Positions 9,204-18,247 of a DNA stretch of 64,000 nucleotides are shown here, in pieces. Under the pieces are notes generated by a model. It was given only the letters and a program-made list of their open reading frames with translations. It was not told the origin of the DNA and ran no database searches. Source of the stretch: Streptomyces sp. P9-A2 (GTDB taxonomy: Bacteria; Actinomycetota; Actinomycetes; Streptomycetales; Streptomycetaceae); assembly GCF_036634175.1 (NCBI RefSeq), contig NZ_JAZIFX010000001.1, forward strand, positions 4,278,001 through 4,342,000. Direction: 5' to 3'. Numbering within the stretch: position 1 is the stretch's first letter; every line of letters starts with the position of its first letter. A program made the position numbers and the translations under genes.

Positions 9204-9629
9204 TCAGTCCGTGAATCCGTGGTGCGCGATCTCCAGGACCTCCGTGGCCACGCCCGGGCTCGCGGGGTCCAGGGAGGGGCCCTGCCAGCTGACCGGCAGT
9301 ACGTCGATCAGCCCCCAGCGCGCCACCTCCGAACCGTCCGCGCGCAGCGCCGAGATCTGGGCGGTGGGGCGGGTGACGCCGGTGGTCACGGACGAGATCC
9401 AGGCGGCGACCTTCGAGGTCTCCGGGGTCAGCGGGCGGGTCAGCCGGATGGTGGAGAAGGTGACCCGGGTCGGCAACTGCCACACGAACCCGTTGTTGCC
9501 GCCCTCCTGGTACTGCTCGATCTCCACCGTCGACGCCAGGCCCTCACATCCGTTGAACGCGCCGAGGCTCTGCCCGTCGATGGTGAGGGTGAAGAAGATG
9601 GTGGATCCCGGGTCGAGATCGCTGGGCAT
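9204..9629 (-). CDS. Second tail tube-like protein (gp19/T4 tube fold)
   Basis: 141 residues, similar in size and pattern to the inner tube protein at 14.1-14.6 kb: an N-terminal FTLTIDGQSLGAFNGCEGL strand pair, then EIEQYQEGGNNGFVWQLPTR. CIS loci usually encode one abundant tube protein plus one or two variants that connect tube to hub, and the position beside the LysM hub gene suggests this role. A GAAAGG site lies about 8 bases before the ATG. Confidence 0.88.
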   Translation of the reverse strand: MPSDLDPGSTIFFTLTIDGQSLGAFNGCEGLASTVEIEQYQEGGNNGFVWQLPTRVTFSTIRLTRPLTPETSKVAAWISSVTTGVTRPTAQISALRADGSEVARWGLIDVLPVSWQGPSLDPASPGVATEVLEIAHHGFTD

Positions 9630-9701
9630 CGGAGGGCCTTTCGGGGACGGGCGCTGGGTGACGGTGGGCAGGCACGAGGCCGGAAACGGGTCAGGGACGG
9701 G

Positions 9702-12700
9702 TCAGGTGCGGGGGTCGCGGAGCCTGCCGATGCGTTCCCGGTCCATCCGCAGTTCGGTGCGCAGGAGGCGGGTGAGCGGGCCGATCAGACGATGCGTCAG
9801 CTCGTCGAGCTGCGCGTCGGTCAGAGTCCGCGGGTCGAAGGACTGCGCGGAGTGCGACCCGCCTCCGCCGGGGTGCGGGTCGTGGCGGCTGTACGGCGGG
9901 GGCGGCCCGGGGGTGTACGGCGGCGGGGGCGGCCCGGGGGTGTACGGCGGGGGAGGCTGCGGTCCCGGGGTGTACGGCGGTGGGGGACCAGGGGCGTTCG
10001 TCGGTGGCGAGGGGGTGTTCGTCGATGGCGAGCCGGTGAACTTCTTCCAGAGCGACTTGAGCGCGGTGGGCACGGCGCGCTGGACGGGGACCGGCAGGTC
10101 GGGAAGCGCCGGGGCGGCGGGGGCGTGCAACCGGGTCACGGAGGTGGCGGCCGCCGTGGACGGGCCCGCCGTGGTCGCCCGCTGCACGGGCGGTGCGGAG
10201 GAAACGGCGGGGACCGGGAGGGCGGGGGCGTAGGCGGCGGGTGCGCGGAGCGGGACCGGGGCGGGTGAGACGGGTGCCGCGGACGGGGGAATCGAGGGCA
10301 TGGACATGGGGCTCTTCACCGGGCTCTGTGAGGCGGTGCGTTGGACGGGGACGGCGCCCTGTGCCCCGGGCAGCGCGGATCGCCCGGGTGCGGGTGCGGG
10401 TGCGGACAGCGGCGACGCGGGTGACGGCGTCGAGGACTTGGCGGAGGGCGTGGACGCGAGCGCGCCCGGAGAGCTCTCGGGGACGGAGCTGGACGCAGGA
10501 ACAGGAACAGGAACAGGTGCGGGCGTAGGCGTAGGCGTGGTACGTCGTTGGAGGGGAGCGCCGAGACCGGGCCGTGCGGGGACGGAGGGAGCCTTGACCA
10601 GCGGGACGGAGAGCGTGGGGTGATGCCGTGCGGGCACGGAGCCGGCCGGGCGGGCGGGCTCCGTCGAGCCGGGCAGGGCAAGACGCTGCACGGGCGCGTC
10701 CGCTTCGGCGCGAGGTACGGGAAGGGCGCCGGGGACAGACGTGGGCGCCGTGCTCCTGCTGCCGACAGGACCGACAGGACCGACAGGACCGGTGGAACCG
10801 GCGGAACCGGTGGACTCGGTCGGCCGGGCGGAACCGGAGCGCTGGACCACGGGTGCGGTGGGCGCGGCCGGGGAGACGGACGAACCGGGTGGCTTGGGCC
10901 GGGTCGACGCGAGCCGCTGGATGGGGGGCCCGACGGGAGTGGCGGCGGAGGCCGGGGCGACGGACGCCGGGGCGGAAGCGGTGCGGCTCGGCTTCGGCAC
11001 GGGGACGGAGGTGGAACCGAGCGGCGGCAGCGCGGCACGCCCCGTCCCCTCCGCTGACACCCCGGGGCCGTGACGGCGCTGGACGGCGGGGGCGGTGGCT
11101 CCGGGGGTGGCCGTTGTGGGCGTCGGAGTGGTGGCCGGGGCGCCGGGTGTGGCGGTGGTGTCGCCGAGGGCGGTGACAGGGAGTGCGGGGGTGGTTGAGG
11201 CGGGGGTCGTCGTGCCGGAGCCCGCGCGACGCTGGATGGCGGGGGCGGTGGCCCCGAGGGTGGCCGGGGTCGTCGCCCCAGGGCTCGTACGACGCTGCAC
11301 GGTCGGAGCGGTGGCTCCGGGGGTGGCCGTCGCGGGTGCCGGAACGGTGGCCGGGGTGCCGGACGGTGATGCGATGTGCGTGTTCCGGGCCCGCTGGACG
11401 AGGGGTGCCTCGGCGGCCGCGGCGACGGACGGGGAGGAACCGGGTGTGGCCGTGGTCCCGGGGGATACGGGAACGGTCGTGTCCCGGTGCGCCGGTGACG
11501 ACGACGGGGCGCGCCGGGTCGGCGCGGCGGGTGCGGTGGCGCCGGGCCGGGCGAGGCGCTGCACGGCGGACACGGGGACGGTGGCCGGTGCGGACGCGCC
11601 GGGGGCGGACACGGGTGTGCTGCCGCCGGTGCTCCCGGGAGGGCCGGCCGAAGGCCCGGCGGGTGTGCCCGGGGCGCGCCGCACCGTCGGCCCTCCGGAC
11701 GCGACCGGCGTCCCCGACGGGCCGGCCGAAGGCGTCACCGAGGGCATGGCTGCCGGACTCACGGCACCGGACGTGGGAGGCGCGACGGAAGGCGTACCGG
11801 AAGGGAGCGCGGAAGGTGCGAGGGAAGGCGCAACGGAAGGCACCGGAGCGGGAGTCGCAGTACCGCCACCGCCACCGCCACCGCCACCGCCGTCCGCCGG
11901 GCCGGGGCCGGGGCCGGGCCGTCCGGGTCCTGGGCCGCCCGACGGCCCGGAGGCGTCTGGCTGCCGCGTGCTCGTGGCACCGCCGCCGGACCTGGCCGCC
12001 CGTCGCTGCACGGCGGGCGCGGTCTGTCGCAGCGGTACGGCCGCGGGTGCGGGGCGGAGCCTCGGCGCCATCGGCGACAGCGCGGACGGCACGGCGGGAG
12101 CCAGCGCGCGGGCCGGGGCCAGGGACCGCGTCACGGGAGGCGCCGGGGTGGCGGACGCCGGGGAGGGAACCGCTCGTGCCGGTGCCTGCTCCCCCGCGGC
12201 TCCCCCGGTGTTCCCGCGCGGTACGGACACCGGCGCCGGGTCGGGGCCGGGCGTACCGGACGCCGGTCGCACGGACGTGACGGATCGTTGGACCGCGGGA
12301 TCCTGCCCGCCGGGGCGGCCGGCGTCCTCGGTGCCCCGAGGAACATCCACCCCGGCCCGCGTACCGGAGGCCGTACCCGTACGGGATTCCGTAGCGGTAC
12401 CCGCACCCGCACCGATGCCGGAGTCCGTGCCGGTCCGACTACCGGGGGTCTGCGTGCCCGTAGCGGGCCGTACGGCCGCGCGCTGTACGGGGGTGGGGGC
12501 CGGGGCGTTCGTGCCGGCGGCCGGGGAGTCCGTGAGCGGGGCGGAACCCGGGGGCGGGGCCGTCATGGGCGCGCCGAGCAGCGGCCGGCGACGTGCGCCG
12601 GCGGGAGGGGTTCCCCCGGCGGCCGGGGCGGGGGAGGACGGCGGGGTGGCCGCGGGAGCCGGTGAGGCGGCCGGGCGGGTACCGGAGCCGCCCCTGCTTT

Positions 12701-13418
12701 TGCCCCCGGCGACCGGCAGGGCACGCCGTTGGAGGGGCGCTGTCGTGGCCGTCGTCCGGGTCAGTGCCGCGGGCCGGCGGGCCGGGGCGGGGACGGGGGT
12801 GACCGAGGGACCCGAGGGGCGGGTGACGGTGAGGGGAGCTGCCGCGCGCTGCACCGGCGGCAGCTCCGTGTCGTCGCCCGAGGGCCCGGCGCTGTGCCCG
12901 GTGCTGTGCTCGCCGGGCTCAGGGTGTGGTGTCCGGGGAGCGGCGACCGGCAGGGAGAGCGAGGGCAGTTCGAGTCCCGGCGAGGGCTCGGCCGAGGCGG
13001 CGAGGACGCCTTGGACCAGCCCGCCGGGCGCGCCGTCGAGCACGGCGTGGGAGAGCGTGCCGATGAAGGCCGGGTTCTGCCAGGTGCTCAGCCGGCCACC
13101 GAAACCGGAGTCGGCGACGGGCCACGAGGGCCGGGCGGTGGCCCGCTGGATCGGTGGCAGCCCGGGCCAGCCGGCGGTCCGCACCACGGGCGCGCCGCCG
13201 CCGCTGTCACCGGCGTCGGCGGATCCCGGGGACGCGGAGGACGCGCCCGGGGACGCGGAGGACGCGCCCGGGGACGCGAAGGACGCGCCCGGGGACGCCC
13301 CCGAGGGCTCCTGCGCAGCACTCGTGGCCGGGTGCGGCGTGGACGTGTCGGCCGCGCTGGACGCGCCGGCCCCGCCCCGCCTCCCCGGCGCGTTCCGCAA
13401 CCGGTCGAGGAATCCCAT
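9702..13418 (-). CDS. Giant low-complexity VQR-repeat protein of the CIS operon
   Basis: 1238 residues, very rich in Ala, Pro, Ser, Thr and Gly. I count 18 copies of a short motif, [V/I/L]QR preceded by Pro or Ala and usually followed by Arg/Ala/Leu/Ser/Thr, spaced irregularly along the chain (first PPIQRATA, last VPVQRAVP). Near the N-terminus is an 8-residue repeat (SPGASSAS). Near the C-terminus are proline-tyrosine repeats (PPPPYTPGP) and then a charged helical domain (LTDAQLDELTHRLIGPLTRL, then ELRMDRERIGRLRD). No HExxH site, signal peptide or transmembrane helix is visible. It may be a tube-lumen filler, tape-measure or cargo scaffold; VQR motifs recur in DUF4157-type proteins of other eCIS loci (recalled). 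Function is unproven. Confidence 0.8.
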   Translation of the reverse strand: MGFLDRLRNAPGRRGGAGASSAADTSTPHPATSAAQEPSGASPGASFASPGASSASPGASSASPGSADAGDSGGGAPVVRTAGWPGLPPIQRATARPSWPVADSGFGGRLSTWQNPAFIGTLSHAVLDGAPGGLVQGVLAASAEPSPGLELPSLSLPVAAPRTPHPEPGEHSTGHSAGPSGDDTELPPVQRAAAPLTVTRPSGPSVTPVPAPARRPAALTRTTATTAPLQRRALPVAGGKSRGGSGTRPAASPAPAATPPSSPAPAAGGTPPAGARRRPLLGAPMTAPPPGSAPLTDSPAAGTNAPAPTPVQRAAVRPATGTQTPGSRTGTDSGIGAGAGTATESRTGTASGTRAGVDVPRGTEDAGRPGGQDPAVQRSVTSVRPASGTPGPDPAPVSVPRGNTGGAAGEQAPARAVPSPASATPAPPVTRSLAPARALAPAVPSALSPMAPRLRPAPAAVPLRQTAPAVQRRAARSGGGATSTRQPDASGPSGGPGPGRPGPGPGPADGGGGGGGGGGTATPAPVPSVAPSLAPSALPSGTPSVAPPTSGAVSPAAMPSVTPSAGPSGTPVASGGPTVRRAPGTPAGPSAGPPGSTGGSTPVSAPGASAPATVPVSAVQRLARPGATAPAAPTRRAPSSSPAHRDTTVPVSPGTTATPGSSPSVAAAAEAPLVQRARNTHIASPSGTPATVPAPATATPGATAPTVQRRTSPGATTPATLGATAPAIQRRAGSGTTTPASTTPALPVTALGDTTATPGAPATTPTPTTATPGATAPAVQRRHGPGVSAEGTGRAALPPLGSTSVPVPKPSRTASAPASVAPASAATPVGPPIQRLASTRPKPPGSSVSPAAPTAPVVQRSGSARPTESTGSAGSTGPVGPVGPVGSRSTAPTSVPGALPVPRAEADAPVQRLALPGSTEPARPAGSVPARHHPTLSVPLVKAPSVPARPGLGAPLQRRTTPTPTPAPVPVPVPASSSVPESSPGALASTPSAKSSTPSPASPLSAPAPAPGRSALPGAQGAVPVQRTASQSPVKSPMSMPSIPPSAAPVSPAPVPLRAPAAYAPALPVPAVSSAPPVQRATTAGPSTAAATSVTRLHAPAAPALPDLPVPVQRAVPTALKSLWKKFTGSPSTNTPSPPTNAPGPPPPYTPGPQPPPPYTPGPPPPPYTPGPPPPYSRHDPHPGGGGSHSAQSFDPRTLTDAQLDELTHRLIGPLTRLLRTELRMDRERIGRLRDPRT

Positions 13419-13424
13419 GCCGTG

Positions 13425-13583
13425 TCAGCCCTCCGCCGTGGCGCGGGTGACGAGCGAGGTGATCTGCTCCGTGTACCGGCGGCGGTCGCCGTGTTCGAGG
13501 TCCAGGATGTTCTCCAGGCTCCAGTGGAAGTGGTAGGCGATGTACGCGATCTCCTCGTGCAGCCGGTCGGTCGCGTACGTCAC
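13425..13583 (-). CDS. 52-residue DUF6760-like small CIS protein
   Basis: Reads from GTG: VTYATDRLHEEIAYIAYHFH, then WSLENILDLEHGDRRRYTEQ, ending ATAEG. This pattern (aromatic, His-rich helix followed by an LDLEH...RRR segment) is the small family found between the tube chaperone and downstream tail genes in actinobacterial CIS loci. It overlaps the previous stop as GTGA and ends 6 bases before the next start, so it is clearly translated within the operon. Its function is unknown. Confidence 0.82.
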   Translation of the reverse strand: MTYATDRLHEEIAYIAYHFHWSLENILDLEHGDRRRYTEQITSLVTRATAEG

Positions 13584-14122
13584 GATTCCCCCAGGCGGCT
13601 CCCGCCGAGTTCGACCTCGAACGGCTGCTCGCAGTGGGGACAGGTCACGCCGGCCCGGGTGTGGCCCTCGGCGTTGACCTGCCGGTAGAAGTCCTGGAGG
13701 AACGCCAGGTCGGAGGCGAACATGTTCTCCACCACCCCGTCGTGCACCATCGGCAGCGTGCCCAGCCGGGTGATCACCCGGCCGAGCAGGACCACCGACA
13801 GGTAGGCGGGGTTCTCCTGCACCCGGACGTCGCGCAGCGGGATCAGCTCGTCCCGGGCGGTCGCGAGCCGCATCACACCGTGCCGGTGCACGGTTCCGGA
13901 GTCGTCGACGTACCCGCGCGGCAGTTCGAACGGGAACTCGGTGCGCAGTACCTGACCGGCCGGGGCCGCTTCCGCGGGCGGCGTGGGCTGGGTGGGCAGG
14001 GTGGTCCGCTCCGGGTGTGCCGGGCTCTCCGTGACGGCGACGGGCCCCTGATCGATTCCGGTGCCGGTGCCGGGACCGGCACCGGCCGGGACGGATCCCG
14101 GCCGGGCAGTGGTACGGCGCAT
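13580..14122 (-). CDS. Baseplate hub assembly chaperone-like protein with CxxC
   Basis: 180 residues. About 55 disordered residues precede a conserved core (TEFPFELPRGYVDDSGTVHR, then GVMRLATARDELIPLRD) and a C-terminal CPHC motif. The core pattern is that of the T4-type hub assembly chaperone/tail assembly proteins found directly after tube genes. The single CxxC near the end may bind metal with His residues; only one pair is present. It starts with TAATG overlap to the tube gene. Confidence 0.72.
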   Translation of the reverse strand: MRRTTARPGSVPAGAGPGTGTGIDQGPVAVTESPAHPERTTLPTQPTPPAEAAPAGQVLRTEFPFELPRGYVDDSGTVHRHGVMRLATARDELIPLRDVRVQENPAYLSVVLLGRVITRLGTLPMVHDGVVENMFASDLAFLQDFYRQVNAEGHTRAGVTCPHCEQPFEVELGGSRLGES

Positions 14123-14565
14123 TACTCGATGACCAGTTCTTCGAACGTGATGGTCACGGTCTCGGACAGGGCGGAGGCCTCACCGGCCTTCACCGTGCTG
14201 GTGTCGATCTTGCTGCACCACGCGTTGCGCATGTTGTACCGCTTGACCGGGTTGTTCTGGTAGTCCATCACCATGATGGTGGCGTTCTTGCGGGCCGTGG
14301 CCATCGCGCCGTTGACCGACTCGTTGATCCACTGGTTGAACGCCGCGGACTGGGTCATGCCGCGGACGACCGTGCAGGTGCCGGCCTTCTTCACACCCGG
14401 CATCTTCTTGGTGACGGGCTTGCCCTGGGCCGAGACCTGCTGGTACTCGATAACGTCCTGCTCGAGGCTGAGGCCGCTGACCTCGGCGAGGTACTCGACC
14501 ATCACACCGTCGATCTGGAGGCCGAAATTGTGTGACGTAAGGGCGTCACCCGGCTGCAGACTCAT
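14122..14565 (-). CDS. CIS inner tube protein
   Basis: 147 residues, the normal length for phage T4 gp19-like tube proteins. Typical segments: FGLQIDGVMVEYLAEVSGLS at the start, a central conserved NQWINESVNG and C-terminal SETVTITFEELV. The product stacks as hexamers to form the inner tube propelled by the sheath. It is the second gene after the sheath, with a purine-rich leader (AAGGAAAGAAAGATAA) before ATG suggesting strong translation, as expected for an abundant structural protein. Confidence 0.93.
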   Translation of the reverse strand: MSLQPGDALTSHNFGLQIDGVMVEYLAEVSGLSLEQDVIEYQQVSAQGKPVTKKMPGVKKAGTCTVVRGMTQSAAFNQWINESVNGAMATARKNATIMVMDYQNNPVKRYNMRNAWCSKIDTSTVKAGEASALSETVTITFEELVIE

Positions 14566-14665
14566 TTATCTTTCTTTCCTTCTGACCTTGAGCGGCCCGC
14601 CCGCGGCGCGAGCCGGGGGCGGGACCGGGGGATGGGAGGGCGGAGAACGCGGGGGAAACCTCCCC

Positions 14666-16267
14666 CTACTCCTCCAGCTCCCCGCTGCCGCTGGAGAACT
14701 GGGCCAAGCGGAAGATCACGAACTCGGCCGGCTTGACCGGCGCGATGCCGATCTCGCAGATGACCCGGCCGAGGTCGACCGACTCCTGCGGGTTGGTCTC
14801 CTCGTCACACTTGACGTAGTACGCCTCCTCCGGCCGGGCGCCGAAGAGGGCGCCCGAGCGCCACTCGTTGACGAGGAAGGCGGAGACGTTGCGCCGGATC
14901 CTGGCCCACAGCTGGTGGTCGTTGGGCTCGAACACCACCCACTGGGTGCCGATCAGGATCGACTCCTCCAGGTAGTTGAAGTACCGGCGGACGTTCAGGT
15001 AGCGCCAGGCCGGGTCCGAGGACATGGTGCGGGCACCCCAGACGCGGATGCCGCGGCCGGGGAAGGCGCGGATGCAGTTGACGCCGACCGGGTTGAGCAG
15101 GTCCTGCTCGCCGCGGGTGATCTGGATCTCCAGGTCGACGGCGCCGCGCACCACCTCGTTGGCGGGCGCCTTGTGCACACCGCGCTCGAAGTCGTTGCGG
15201 GCCCAGATGCCGGCGATGTGGCCGCTCGGCGGGACGGTCCTGGTCTGGCCGCTCGCCGGGTCGAAGACCTTGACCCACGGGTAGTAGAGGGCGGCGTACT
15301 TGGAGTCGTAGCCGGCGGTCTCCTGGCGCCACACGCGGATGTCGCGGGCGTTCATGTTGGGCGGCGGGTCGATGACGGCGACCCGGTCGCCCATCAGCTC
15401 GCAGTGCGCGATCAGGCCGAGCTGGACGGCCTTGACGGCCTCCAGGTCGATGGCACCGCGCTGGTAGGCGGCCATCAGGTCGGGAACGGCGACCATGGAG
15501 ATCTCGTCCACGGCCTCGAGGCCGCCGAAGCCGGTACGGTCCGCCGAGTCGCCGAGGTACTGGGCCGGGCCGGGGTGGCTCCCGGTGGCGTCGGCGACGG
15601 CCGGGGCGGCGGGCGCGGCGGGCGCGGCGGGCGGGGCGGCGAGGGCCACGGTCTGGTTCTCCGGGCGCACGAGCTGCGCGGCGGGCGCCGCCTCCTGCAC
15701 GGCGATGAGCCTGGAGCGCTCCTTCACCTGCGTGACGACGTAGTTGCGGCCGCTCTTCTTGGCGGTCACGTCGAAGGACTCGACGGTCTTGCCGCCGTCC
15801 TTGACGACGAGCTTGAACCGCTCGGCGGGACCCTCGCCCTCGGGGTCGGCGACCTCGATGCTGAGCGGGCCGGAACCCGCGGCCACGGCGGTCACGGTGA
15901 ACGTGCCGAGCTGCTGGGGTGCCCCGGCGGGCAGCGCGGCCGGCGCGGCCGGACCGGTCACCTCGGCGGGGGCGCCGGAGGCCTCACCGTCGGCACCGCC
16001 CTGGGCGCCGCCGACGCGGACCACGTAGGCGGCGCTGCCGCCGTTGTTGAAGAAGCCGTAGACGGAGTGCGCCAGGTAGTACCCGTCGGTGAACGCACCG
16101 AAGGCGGCGACGAACTGTGTCCAGTTGGTCACCAGTGTCGGCGTGTTCAGAGGACCGGATGGTGCGAGCCCGACGAAGGCCGCCACCGACGTTCCCACCC
16201 CCTCAATGGGGCGCGAGCCGCTGGCCACCTCCTCGACGTAGACGCCCGGCGACAGGTAGGACGGCAT
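14666..16267 (-). CDS. Contractile tail sheath protein
   Basis: 533 residues. The N-terminus (MPSYLSPGVYVEEVASGSRP, then IEGVGTSVAAFVG) and the C-terminal domain (EDLLNPVGVNCIRAFPGRG, then RYFNYLEESI, and the final FVIFRLAQFSS) are hallmark sheath motifs. An extra domain around residues 100-220 contains Ala/Pro-rich insertions. It is the first gene of the long operon; a GAGGAG site precedes the ATG by about 8 bases. The sheath contracts to drive the tube. Confidence 0.96.
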   Translation of the reverse strand: MPSYLSPGVYVEEVASGSRPIEGVGTSVAAFVGLAPSGPLNTPTLVTNWTQFVAAFGAFTDGYYLAHSVYGFFNNGGSAAYVVRVGGAQGGADGEASGAPAEVTGPAAPAALPAGAPQQLGTFTVTAVAAGSGPLSIEVADPEGEGPAERFKLVVKDGGKTVESFDVTAKKSGRNYVVTQVKERSRLIAVQEAAPAAQLVRPENQTVALAAPPAAPAAPAAPAVADATGSHPGPAQYLGDSADRTGFGGLEAVDEISMVAVPDLMAAYQRGAIDLEAVKAVQLGLIAHCELMGDRVAVIDPPPNMNARDIRVWRQETAGYDSKYAALYYPWVKVFDPASGQTRTVPPSGHIAGIWARNDFERGVHKAPANEVVRGAVDLEIQITRGEQDLLNPVGVNCIRAFPGRGIRVWGARTMSSDPAWRYLNVRRYFNYLEESILIGTQWVVFEPNDHQLWARIRRNVSAFLVNEWRSGALFGARPEEAYYVKCDEETNPQESVDLGRVICEIGIAPVKPAEFVIFRLAQFSSGSGELEE

Positions 16268-16365
16268 GCTCTGCTCTCCTCGGGGTACAAGTCAGGTCTA
16301 CGCCCACCCTCGCGCGCGCAGCGCGTCGTACAAACGTCTGCGAGTGCCGCATGCGGGGCATTCGT

Positions 16366-16383
16366 GTTGCCCGGAAGGGCAAC
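16366..16383. promoter_or_regulatory. Inverted repeat GTTGCCC-N4-GGGCAAC
   Basis: A perfect 7-bp inverted repeat about 100 bases upstream of the sheath start, suitable as an operator. A related inverted repeat (GGGCAA-N5-TTGCCC) occurs at 22724-22740 by the CIS LuxR gene. Confidence 0.4.
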
Positions 16384-16541
16384 GGGGCGTCGGCTTCGGT
16401 GGCCTGAGTGGTCCTGCGGGCCTGCCCGGCGGGCGGCCTTTCCGCCCCGGCCGGGACGAAGGCGCGGGCCCGGTGTGGCCCCTGCGGCGGCCAGGGCAAC
16501 CACTCGGCCTCGCAGGGCACTTGACACTGCCCCCGGGACTC

Positions 16542-16570
16542 CTGACGGTCCGTGCCGCAGACCGTAGCGT
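16542..16570 (+). promoter_or_regulatory. Promoter of the first duplicated membrane gene, leaderless type
   Basis: CTGACG (-35) and TAGCGT (-10) are separated by 17 bases. The GTG start follows 6 bases after the -10, and no ribosome site is present, so transcription should begin at or next to the start codon. Confidence 0.6.
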
Positions 16571-16576
16571 CGCTGC

Positions 16577-18187
16577 GTGAGCCTATGGACTTCTCTTGAG
16601 CCGGCGTCGACGACGGTGGATCCCGGTGGTAGTGCGACGGTGCGGTTGCGGGTGCGCAACACCGGTGACGTGGTGGACGAGTACCGGTTCGAGCCGGTGG
16701 GTGATCTCGCGCCGTGGGCGCGGGTGGAGCCGCAGTCGTTGCGGTTGTATCCGGGGACGACGGGGACGGTGGAGGTGTCGTTCGCTCCGCCGCGTACGTC
16801 GGACGCGGCGGCGGGTCCGCATCCGTATGCGGTGCGGATCACGCCGACGGAGCATCCGGAGGCGACGACCGTTCCCGAGGGGAATGTGACGGTCACGCCG
16901 TTCACGGAGGTGCGGGCGGAGTTGGTTCCGCCGGTGGTGAAGGGGCGGTTGCGGGGGCGTCCGAAGCTGGCGGTGGACAACCTCGGTAATACGAGGGTGA
17001 CCGCGTCGCTCAGTGGCAGTGACAACGGTGATCAGTTGTCGTTCGATCTGGATCCGGGCAATGTGCAGATCGAGCCGGGTCGGGCGGTGTTCGTCAAGGC
17101 GCGGTTGAAGCCGCGGGAGATCATCTGGTTCGGTTCGAAGCAGGAGCGTCCGTACGCGTTGGCGGTGCAGCGTTCGGGGGTGGATCCGCAGAGCGTGGAC
17201 GGGACGTTCGTCCAGCGCGGTTTCCTGCCCGGATGGCTGGCGTCGATGATGGGGCTGTTCCTGGCTCTGGCGATCGCGTTCGTCGTGATCTGGCTGTCCT
17301 ACAAGCCCGACGTGCGCTCCCTGGCCACCGAACAGATGGCAGGGGTCGGTGCGACCGCGCTGCCCAACCCCGAGTCCGACGAACCGATCGTCGACGCGCC
17401 GTCGGCCCCGGCGGAGAACCCGCTCCCGAGCGCCCCCGCAGCCGCCGCCGGTGCCGGTGCCGGCGGCGGCGGTGGCGGTGGCGGTGGTGGTGGTGGCGGT
17501 GGCGGTGGCGACGATGGAGGCGGCGGCGGAGGCGGCGGCGAGGAGAAGGCGGAGAAGGCCGAGCCCACCGGACCGCTGCCCTTCCGCCCCGGCGACGGAC
17601 CCAACCTGTTCGTGGAGTTCGCGCAGGTGCGGCTCAACACCCTGAAGCCGGACAACCCCTGCCGGCTCACGGCCCCCCACACCCCGGGCCTCATGGACGA
17701 GATGACCGTGGCCGCCCTGAAGTGCTTCCAGAAGCAGAACGACCAGCGGTACAACGGCGTCTCCGTCAAGACCGACGGCCTCGGCAACCTCGGCCGGTCC
17801 ACCATGACCACCCTGGTGATGGCGCACTTCGGCACGGACCCCTCCGGTGTGCAGCTCGGCAAGAACAACTGGGAGGTCCCGTGGTTCGAGAGCGCCATGC
17901 TGTGGGCGTCCTACACGACGATCGACCAGGGTGTGGCCACCGCGCAGGGACTGTGGATCCGGACCAACATGATCTACCTGCGCGACGTGGACAACCGGGT
18001 GTCCGGCGAGGCCACTCAGCAGACGAGCGCCAGGGTCAGCGTCTACCAGGAGGGTGTCGGCCTCCCGGTGACCGGTGTGGTCGACGACAAGACGTTCGCC
18101 CACCTGCACGCGGGCAGGGTCGTCGCCCAGGGGAGCCCCGGCAAGGTCACCGCCAAGGACTACCCGTTCCCTCCCGAGAGCAACTGA
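16577..18187 (+). CDS. Single-pass membrane protein, Ig-like N-domain plus peptidoglycan-binding C-domain
   Basis: 536 residues. Residues 1 to ~210 form beta-rich domains (SATVRLRVRNTGDVVDEY, later VDNLGNTRVTASLSGSDNGD) of the type often annotated 'hydrolytic protein' in Streptomyces, though no catalytic site is visible. One transmembrane helix follows (residues ~216-240), then a Gly-rich linker (~288-323). The last ~200 residues contain a PG_binding_1-like repeat (MTVAALKCFQKQNDQRY, then VYQEGVGLPVTGVVDDKTF). There is no signal peptide. I infer the N-domain inside and the C-domain reaching the cell wall. Embedded between CIS operons, it may anchor or signal to the particle. Confidence 0.75.
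   Translation: MSLWTSLEPASTTVDPGGSATVRLRVRNTGDVVDEYRFEPVGDLAPWARVEPQSLRLYPGTTGTVEVSFAPPRTSDAAAGPHPYAVRITPTEHPEATTVPEGNVTVTPFTEVRAELVPPVVKGRLRGRPKLAVDNLGNTRVTASLSGSDNGDQLSFDLDPGNVQIEPGRAVFVKARLKPREIIWFGSKQERPYALAVQRSGVDPQSVDGTFVQRGFLPGWLASMMGLFLALAIAFVVIWLSYKPDVRSLATEQMAGVGATALPNPESDEPIVDAPSAPAENPLPSAPAAAAGAGAGGGGGGGGGGGGGGGGDDGGGGGGGGEEKAEKAEPTGPLPFRPGDGPNLFVEFAQVRLNTLKPDNPCRLTAPHTPGLMDEMTVAALKCFQKQNDQRYNGVSVKTDGLGNLGRSTMTTLVMAHFGTDPSGVQLGKNNWEVPWFESAMLWASYTTIDQGVATAQGLWIRTNMIYLRDVDNRVSGEATQQTSARVSVYQEGVGLPVTGVVDDKTFAHLHAGRVVAQGSPGKVTAKDYPFPPESN
16586..17338 (+). repeat. 753-bp near-identical direct repeat, copy 1
   Basis: By line-by-line comparison it matches 18257-19009 at all but 4 positions, and all four differences are synonymous. 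The identity starts at codon 4 and ends just after the transmembrane helix at a GAACAGATG; beyond it the two genes diverge completely. Confidence 0.95.
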
Positions 18188-18247
18188 CCGCCCGGACACG
18201 GCGGCCCTGATCATCTCCCTTCTGAGCCGAGGAACCTGGACACGACG

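Larger units (their letters stand above)
16268..16576. promoter_or_regulatory. Divergent control region between sheath and duplicated membrane genes
   Basis: 309 bases without a gene, containing the start sites of the long CIS operon (minus) and of the plus-strand membrane gene. The inverted repeat GTTGCCC-N4-GGGCAAC and the plus-strand promoter listed separately lie here. I see no clear -35/-10 pair for the sheath gene. Confidence 0.6.

Noticed and set aside
9702..13418. VQR-repeat protein as a DUF4157 metalloprotease-type effector
   Set aside because: VQR motifs fit, but no HExxH site is present anywhere in the chain.
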